A DNA stretch of 64,000 nucleotides from NCBI RefSeq assembly GCF_038396675.1, contig NC_088922.1, positions 6,561,001-6,625,000 on the forward strand, in the 5' to 3' direction. Below, in pieces: positions 60,140 to 64,000 of this stretch. Under the pieces are notes generated by a model. The model saw nothing but the letters and a program-made list of their open reading frames with translations. It searched no databases and was not told where the DNA came from. Numbering within the stretch: position 1 is the first letter of the stretch; the number at the start of each line of letters is the position of its first letter. The position numbers and the translations under genes are program-made. Source of the stretch: Hydra vulgaris (lineage: Eukaryota > Cnidaria > Hydrozoa > Anthoathecata > Hydridae).

Positions 60140-60280
60140 CAAATTAATAAAACTTCAATTTATACCAAAATTAAATTACAGGAAGTTGCAAATGTCTTAA
60201 CTACTGTAAATTTTCACACATTTGTGGAATTTGCTGACACTATTATAAAAAGAATTCTTTAGAAATGATTACTTATGCTA
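58687..60280 (+). pseudogene. Possible Cys/His-rich gene fragments, unrecognised
   Basis: A plus-strand exon-like block (58687-58827) reads MQCLKGGCDCHEYTKEKDFD then LCAYCDHALILHK and ends at a GT. A second C-rich block at about 60180-60250 reads GSCKCLNYCKFSHICGIC. Between them, TWYTAPTNKKTIAGGKLTEK (about 59895) and LLHIFLKERLQETFRAIS (about 59775) look protein-like, each near AG/GT dinucleotides, but stops intervene. The CxC...CxxC.H....H layout suggests a zinc-binding motif. It runs opposite to PEX1, inside its intron. It could be a decayed gene, a retro- or transposon gene, or chance. Confidence 0.3.
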
Positions 60281-60285
60281 TTTTT

Positions 60286-61730
60286 TTAAAATGTTTTTTT
60301 AAAAAGGGTAGTTAATGTAAATATTATTTGAACACATTTATTTTTATAGTTTTTTAGGAGAAACTTATTTTCGTGCCTACATTTAGAAATTAATTCCGAT
60401 CTTTTGTTTAATAAGCATTCTTGATTTGCATGTGTAATTATTTCAAATTTTTCTTGTAGGCATAGTATGCATTTTTTGGAAATATTGTTATATGCAGGCG
60501 CTGTTTTGAGGATAGACCAATTCAGTATAAAATCATCAATATTTTTTTCTTTTAATTCCCATATATATTTTGACAGCATGGTGTCTTTTGAATACTTTTT
60601 ATTCTTGAAAGATTGCTTATGATTGGCAAAACGTTTTTTCCATTCACCCTCTGTTATGCCAATATATTGTTTATCAGGTACATTCTTAGAGGAAACAACA
60701 CATTTATATACCACATTTTTTGATAAACAACTTCCACTCATTGGACAATTGATTTTTTGTTTACAATTACAATTTTCTGTAGTTTTTTCATTTAGGATTT
60801 CTTTTTTGTTTAACAAAGCCTTATTGTGACCTTTTATAATTCTTTCCATATTTTTTGTGCAACTGTAGCTAACTTTAATTGTATTTCGATTAAAAATTTT
60901 ATGTAGTTTATTAGATCGCGGGAAATGCTTATCAACCAATTTTAAAAACACTTTTCCTATGTTAGTAGAAACATTTTTGCTATATGGGGGGTTGAATCAA
61001 ATTACATTTCTAGTTCTATTTCGTTTTTTTGTTTTCTTTTTTTCAGGGTCAAATTTTAGTTCAAAATTTTCAAAACCACTTTTTTTTAGGGCATCTTCAA
61101 ATATTCGTTTAGAGGAATTGAATACATTTTCATTTGAGGAGTTTTGGTTTAGTCTGTTATTAATTGAAATCGGGATTTGTTTTAGAACTTGGGGTGGATG
61201 GTTAGAGTTAATGTTAATATATAATAGTTCATCGTTTGGTTTTTTGAAAGGCTTGTATGAATTTTCAGAGAGGTTAAATGTGACATCAAGAAAATTCACA
61301 ATTTTTAAATTTATGTTTATTTCGATTTGAAAGCCAATATTTTTAAAAATTTTTATAATATCTTTTCTAATTTTGTCGAGCTGTGGACCAGATTTTCTAC
61401 GCATTACTATTAAACCATCGTCGCGATAAAGGCCTAAATCTTTTATATTGATTATTTTGCTTAACAAATCTAAAATATATAGTCCAACAAATTCACAAAT
61501 TTCTGCTCCGTCATAACTGCCCATTGTTACATCAAAGCAGTCATGTATGTTTTTCTTTTTCCAAGTTTCCTTATTAAAATAAAGTAAGGTTTTTCTACAA
61601 TGTTTTATTATACGGATTGTGTCATCAGGAATAGCTGTGTGGCTTTTTGCAAATTCAATAGTCTTATCTAAAATATCGGCGGTTATTGAGGGGTAAAAAT
61701 CATAAATGTCAAATTTTATAATTTAATACA
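60286..61730 (-). mobile_element. Penelope-like element: RT C-terminal part plus GIY-YIG endonuclease, 5'-truncated
   Basis: Minus strand from 61728: KFDIYDFYPSITADI (motif A Asp), MGSYDGAEICEFVGLY, LGLYRDDGLIVMRRKSGPQL (motif C), FLDVTFNL, SNHPPQVLKQ, then IFEDALKKSGF. After one TGA (60995-60997, where Trp is expected in VIWFNPPYS) it continues HFPRSNKLHKIFNRNTIKVS, a CxC..C..C..C zinc-finger-like segment (NCNCKQKINCPMSGSC), and YIGITEGEWKKRFANHKQSF (GIY-YIG). The RT plus GIY-YIG order defines Penelope-like elements. Only that single nonsense change is evident in about 1.4 kb; the 5' half of the RT is missing beyond 61730. Confidence 0.9.
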
Positions 61731-61734
61731 AATA

Positions 61735-61915
61735 CTAATTATAAAAGATGGCTCCTTGATCAGTTATAGAGAAATAGCAAGCAGATTAAAAATTTCAAAG
61801 AATTGCTTTAGAAATACTCTGAAAACATTTAAAATGTAAGAGCCAATATTTGGCTATTGTAAAATTGCTGACAACCAACTGACACTTTCAATGCAAACCA
61901 TGAAAAAATTTTAAT
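61735..61915 (+). pseudogene. Tc1-like transposase N-terminal scrap
   Basis: Plus strand DGSLISYREIASRLKISKNC then FRNTLKTFK resembles the first helix-turn-helix of Tc1-type transposases (G.S.REIA..L..S...V...L). Short, then a stop. It abuts the truncated end of the Penelope-like element, which may have used it as a target. Confidence 0.4.
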
Positions 61916-62001
61916 TAATATAGTTTACTGTGGAAAACAGCAGTGTTAATACAGCTGCTTGAAAACTCACGTTGACAGCCATAATCTGGCTCTATACTTA
62001 C

Positions 62002-62181
62002 CTTAATATATGGAGAAAAAAAATCATAAAAAAAAACCTTATCATTTTCATTCCAACCCAATAATGCTAGTAGATAACCATCTATTTCAATTATAGGATC
62101 ACCATCATCCTCAAAATATTTTCCAGACCAAGTTGATATAAATTCTTTCTTTTCATCTTGAATCAATAAAGGCATATCAAC
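62002..62181 (-). CDS. PEX1: PEX1, N-terminal domain exon (5'-most seen)
   Basis: A 180-bp phase 0/0 exon: VDMPLLIQDEKKEFISTWSG, KYFEDDGDPIIEIDGYLLAL, LGWNENDKVFFYDFFSPYIK. It matches human PEX1 ...[38 protein letters not shown], the double-psi-barrel N-domain. Acceptor TTTTCTCAG at 62182, strong donor AAG|GTAAGT from 62001. The start-codon exon (about 45 residues in human) was not found up to 64000, so it is probably outside. With the other exons the visible protein is about 990 residues, against 1,283 in human. Confidence 0.85.
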
Positions 62182-62199
62182 CTGAGAAAAAATCAAATA

Positions 62200-63090
62200 A
62201 ATATTTTAAAATATTTAGTAGAAAACAATTTATCATAAATAAATATAAATATATCAGTGGTGTACGGTCGCAGTTGCTTGATGGCAAATGCCAGTCATAT
62301 CTTTTGAAGGGTTACTGTAAAAATTAATTTGATGCAATTGATTCAAAAATTTTAAATATAACAAAAGTTAAATATTTTGTTCTAAAGAAAACAACTTTTT
62401 TCAGTTACTTATTTTTGATGACTTTTTAATTATCTAACATAATAATGCAATAACATTTTGCATTTCTTGGTGTTTGTATTTTGTTTGCTTTTGTATGATC
62501 AAGTTTGTATTTTGTTTTTTCTATTATCAATTAGAACAAAATAAAATAGTTTGAGCATTAAATTGTTTAAACATTAAAATACTAGTTTATGTTAATTCTT
62601 TGGTTCATGTTTTATTATTTTGCAAAATTTTTTTACACATTTAGAGAAAATAAAATTGATGTAAATGTGCCACGGCATTACAAGAAGAGAGAGAGAGAGG
62701 GGTGGGGAGGGAAAATTAAACTAAAACAACTTGAAATACCAAAAAAAGCCATTAAATCAAAAAAAGTACAGTAGAAAAATCTGAGGAAAACTTGGCCACT
62801 CAGCTTCCATCGCTATGGCCCGTAATTTATTAAAAATAATATACTTCTTATTTTTAAACTTAAAATGGTCAAAACAGACTACTTTAGGGCCGTATAACTT
62901 TTTTCTCACTTTCAACAAGCGTCTCATTTTTTCTAGAACTATAATCTGTATAGTTCTCTCTTTAAAAAGTGGTTTTTATTATTTTGTATTAAATTAGAGA
63001 AAAAATATGACCTCCTCCACCTTGGAAAAAATCCTAAAATTGCTAAAATATGCCAAAAATGAAACAAACTGTAGCATTTTTTTATTCATC
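62200..63090. other. PEX1 upstream intron or 5' flank, no gene seen
   Basis: AT-rich, with one purine tract (AGAGAGAGAGAGGGGTGGGG, about 62688-62707). Short open frames here are unsupported. Confidence 0.5.
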
Positions 63091-63093
63091 CAC

Positions 63094-63763
63094 AAGTCTT
63101 TACAGATAAGTTTTCTGATTAGCTACTACTACCTGCAATAAATGGGCAAAATATAGGCAGCTTGTTGCAGTTTAAAACGCAAATATATCTAAAAGCAAAA
63201 TGTTCATCCACCTAAAAAGTCCAATTTTCAGCCATTTCGAGATGTTTGTAAATTTTACTAACAATTTGTTTTGATCTAAAATTAACAGCATATTAAACCA
63301 TTAGACCAAACTATTTGAAAATACAAACATTATAAACTTGTCAAATTCACACCAAAAATGCCAGCATATGTAAATAACTCTTTTTTTCAATTATCAACGG
63401 TTGAATGTGTTACTAGAAACCAGTGCCTGACTATTGACCAGACCATATATAGACCACTGATCACCTATTATAAAATAGAATTTAAAGAAATAACACTTTC
63501 AATTTAAAAATAATTTAGATATTTAGATATAAAGTATCTAAATATCTAATTTAATTTAGAGACCTTTATTTGAACCATAATGAAGGTCTCTGAAAAATTT
63601 TTGCCTCCTTTATTCAACCGTTGATAATTAAGAAAAAGGGTTGTTTAAATTATATATAACTATTAAAGATATATTTGAGTTCTAAACTACAACAAACTGC
63701 CTATATTTTGCCCATTTATTGCAGACAGTGGCAGCTAATCAAAAAATGTATCTGTAAAGACTT
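63094..63763. mobile_element. Large foldback element with nested inverted repeats
   Basis: Outer arms of about 100 bp (63094-63196 and 63664-63763) share AAGTCTTTACAGAT, TGCAATAAATGGGCAAAATA and AAATATATCT in inverted order. An inner pair (63373-63408 and 63611-63644) carries ATTATCAACGGTTGAAT. A third, AGAGACCTTTATT / AATGAAGGTCTCT, is at about 63560-63593. No protein is recognisable. Confidence 0.85.
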
Positions 63764-63819
63764 GAAAAATCAGGAAAATCAGAGATGGTGACCCACAAAG
63801 TTTTCTTCAAATTGGTTGA

Positions 63820-63983
63820 AGTTTAATGATTTGACTCAAAAGTTAATGATTTGATTTAAAAATTAATGATTTGACTCAAAAGTCTTCTGTCAACCGTTTC
63901 CATGCTCTATAACTCTATCCTTTTTTCCTAGTAACTCTAAACTTAATAGCGGTTGCTTGCAGCCTTGTTGGGAATGAATCAAA
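63820..63983 (+). mobile_element. LINE 3' end (same family as 53-57 kb)
   Basis: The final 100 bp read TCTGTCAACCGTTTCCATGC..., then AGCGGTTGCTTGCAGCCTTG, matching 56650-56745 at the end of the near-intact LINE, including the stem-loop (here GGTTGC-TT-GCAGCC with G-U pairs). The (AAAAT)n tail is replaced by AAAATAAACAAATATATATA at the window edge. Confidence 0.8.
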
Positions 63984-64000
63984 ATAAACAAATATATATA

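Larger units (their letters stand above)
46914..62001 (-). other. PEX1 intron (15.1 kb)
   Basis: Starts GTAAGT at 62001 and ends TATTTAG at 46914. Holds hAT, mariner, LINE, MITE, Penelope-like and GC-rich repeat sequences annotated separately. Stretches 50640-51340 and 56790-57130 show nothing recognisable. Confidence 0.8.

Noticed and set aside
62688..62707. AGAGAGAGGGGTGGGG purine tract as a promoter element for PEX1
   Set aside because: No core promoter or first exon seen nearby; a simple purine tract is not evidence enough.

Overview
The window is AT-rich metazoan genomic DNA with intron-split genes (consensus GT/AG splice sites in matching phases) embedded in dense, mostly decayed transposon sequence. 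Base composition, short exons in long repeat-filled introns and the transposon mix (CR1/L2-like and other LINEs, Penelope-like, hAT, pogo, Tc1/mariner, foldback/MITE elements) point to a cnidarian, most plausibly Hydra. That assignment is inference from style and content; nothing in the window names the species.

Three host genes are recognisable, all on the minus strand. (1) Two exons of a TBC1D12/TBC1D14-type Rab-GAP (694-1041 and 3561-4261); its catalytic TBC exons lie beyond the left edge. (2) A complete six-exon ZCRB1 (U11/U12 snRNP RNA-binding protein), 26506 down to 11541, 244 codons, whose last intron is 11.3 kb. (3) PEX1, the peroxisomal AAA+ ATPase, from an N-domain exon at 62002-62181 to its stop at 35408. 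Five exons are found; a 2.5-kb exon holds both ATPase domains, and the first exon is probably beyond the right edge.

Layout: 1-4.3 kb LINE scrap and TBC1D12/14; 6.3-9.6 kb a pogo-like DNA transposon with TIRs and a nested long inverted repeat; 11.5-26.5 kb ZCRB1, whose large intron holds two old LINE tails, a MITE, a remnant cnidarian mobile ORF cut by an IS630/Tc1-like transposon that carries a RING-like finger, a LINE fragment, and a 27-bp/21-bp minisatellite; 26.5-35.4 kb intergenic, with hAT-like debris and a 100-bp palindrome; 35.4-62.2 kb PEX1, whose introns contain several copies of one LINE family, an (AGT)n tract, a hAT element split by a mariner, a nearly intact LINE ORF2, a foldback MITE, a GC-rich tandem repeat and a Penelope-like element with GIY-YIG endonuclease; 62.2-64 kb another foldback element and a LINE 3' end.

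The most unusual items are the RING-like finger in frame with an IS630-type transposase, bounded by inverted arrays of a short GTAATTGAGAA-type motif; the mariner-in-hAT nesting, where removing the mariner restores the hAT C-terminal frame; and the multi-copy LINE family, including a 5'-end-only piece and a copy lacking the RT C-terminus. I saw no CRISPR array, rRNA, tRNA or bacterial-type operon.
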